Source: Rutidosis leptorrhynchoides (Eukaryota; Streptophyta; Magnoliopsida; Asterales; Asteraceae). From it: a DNA stretch of 64,000 nucleotides. Under the pieces are notes generated by a model, which worked only from the letters and a program-made list of their open reading frames with translations, was not told the DNA's origin and made no database searches. Below are positions 63,001 through 64,000 of this stretch, piece after piece (within the stretch, counting starts at the first letter, position 1; each line of letters begins with the position of its first letter). The position numbers and the translations under genes are program-made. The stretch spans positions 503,579,001 through 503,643,000 of the forward strand of contig NC_092336.1 in the NCBI RefSeq assembly GCF_046630445.1, written 5' to 3'.

Positions 63001-63478
63001 ATTCTTAAGTTAATAGTCTTGTTTTACATATGTAGTTCATTGTTAATATACATAATGACATGTTTACTTATCATTTATCATGATTAAACATAGTGTAACA
63101 ATATCTTAATATGATTCATATGTAATTAGTAAGACGTTGTTATAACGATAATCGTTATATATATCTTTTCGAGTTTCTTAATTCAATAAACACAATTTTA
63201 TGTATATAACTCATTGTTAAAATACCTAATGAGATACTTACTTATCATAATATCATGTTAATTATATATATAATCATATATATGTCATCATATAGTTTTT
63301 ACAAGTTTTAACGTTCGTGAATCACCGGTCAACTTGGGTGGTCAATTGTCTATATGAAACCTATTTAAATTAATCAAGTCTTAACAAGTTTGATTGCTTA
63401 ATATGTTGGAAACACTTAATCATGTAAATATCAATTTCATTTAATATATATAAACATGGAAAAGTTCGGGTCACTACA
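60077..63478 (-). repeat. Element D 3' LTR (3402 bp)
   Basis: It is longer than LTR B because of an internal tandem duplication of roughly 150-200 bp (copies around 62960-63070 and 63110-63260), each with an AACGATAATCGTT-type palindrome. Confidence 0.9.
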
Positions 63479-63499
63479 GTACCTACCCGTTAAATAAAT

Positions 63500-64000
63500 T
63501 TCGTCCCGAAATTTTAAGCAGTTGAAGGTGTTGACGTATCTTTTGGAAATAAGTGTGGGTATTTCTTCTTTATCTGATCTTCTCATTCTCAGGTGAACTC
63601 GGGTCCTCTACGAGCATTCCATCGAACCTTAAAAATTGGTATCTTATTTTTTTAAGTCTTTTAACCTCACGATCCATTATTTCGACGAGTTCTTCGATGA
63701 ATTGAAGTTTTTCATTGATTTAGATTTCATCTAACAGAATAGTGAGATCTTCTTTAGGAAAACATTTCTTCAAATTCGAGACATGGAAAGTGTTATGTAC
63801 AGCCGTGAGTTGTTGAGGTAACTCAAGTCGGTAAGCTACTGGTCCGACACTATCAATAATCTTGAATGGTCCAATATACCTTGGATTTAATTTCCCTCGT
63901 TTACCAAATCGAACAACGCCTTTCCAAGGTGCAACCTTAAGCATGACCATCTCTCCAATTTCAAATTCTATATCTTTTCTTTTAATGTCGGCGTAGCTCT
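63500..64000 (-). pseudogene. Element D gag-pol C-terminus, broken
   Basis: It carries the integrase C-terminal GPY/F-type region ([34 protein letters not shown]) and the start of the chromodomain, homologous to element B. A stop at 63720 follows LLDEI where B has a Gln codon. Further stops lie in the chromodomain, including one at the Trp before the ERED position, and there is a probable frameshift near 63650. It is not functional at this end. Confidence 0.85.

Larger units (their letters stand above)
60077..64000 (-). mobile_element. Element D: 3' LTR and pol end of another family B element
   Basis: The LTR runs 60077-63478 (TGAAATGTCCC to GGGTCACTACA), followed by the PPT, the hairpin and the degenerate end of gag-pol. 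The element continues beyond the window. It sits inside LTR E (left flank CTTAA). Confidence 0.9.

Overview
This window is a repeat-only stretch of a plant nuclear genome. It consists almost entirely of nested LTR retrotransposons (Ty3/gypsy Tekay/Del-type chromoviruses with very long LTRs, plus Ty1/copia), one 5'-truncated LINE, foldback elements and long (TA)n and (AAT)n microsatellites. I recognise no resident single-copy host gene. A eudicot is certain in broad terms from the element types. Asteraceae is my best guess from the general look of the sequence, which is inference.

Layout. 1-11734: element A (minus), with a partial 3' LTR, a 4.5 kb internal region with no intact ORF, and a 4.3 kb 5' LTR (LARD-like). 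11735-12504: a GGT-rich tract and a (TA)/(CA) microsatellite. 12516-13268: a LINE 3' fragment with a 14-bp target duplication. 13283-14016: a repeat-bearing unknown element. 14017-26292: element B (minus), with an intact 1535-aa gag-pol preceded by an acidic accessory ORF and an F-box protein gene. 26293-29596: a filler and an inverted LTR of the same family. 29918-34088: a solo LTR related to A, with TSD TTAGT. 35202-35333: a perfect-looking foldback. 35619-40129: a decayed copia element (TSD TGTAA). 40354-40873: a T-rich foldback-like element. About 42.1-44.6 kb: two copia fragments in opposite orientation. 44.6-47.4 kb: unassigned AT-rich sequence. 47395-47853: a gag fragment (F). From 47855: an LTR (E, plus) interrupted by full-length element C (48232-57620, TSD GTATC, intact 1515-aa gag-pol and its own accessory ORF). 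E is then cut at 60077 by element D (minus), whose 3' LTR and broken pol end run off the window.

How the parts work together. A, B and C share a plan in the minus orientation: LTR, a tRNA-iMet-type PBS, a conserved leader, a 5' accessory region, a second polypurine-like motif (PPT2), gag-pol where it survives, a 19-bp hairpin, the PPT and the LTR. The 5' region is the variable part. B carries an acidic ORF plus an F-box gene, C carries a divergent homologue of the acidic ORF only, and A carries a different decayed ORF. This accessory cassette between PBS and gag is the most unusual thing here. The F-box protein would connect a retrotransposon to the SCF ubiquitin-ligase machinery if it is expressed.
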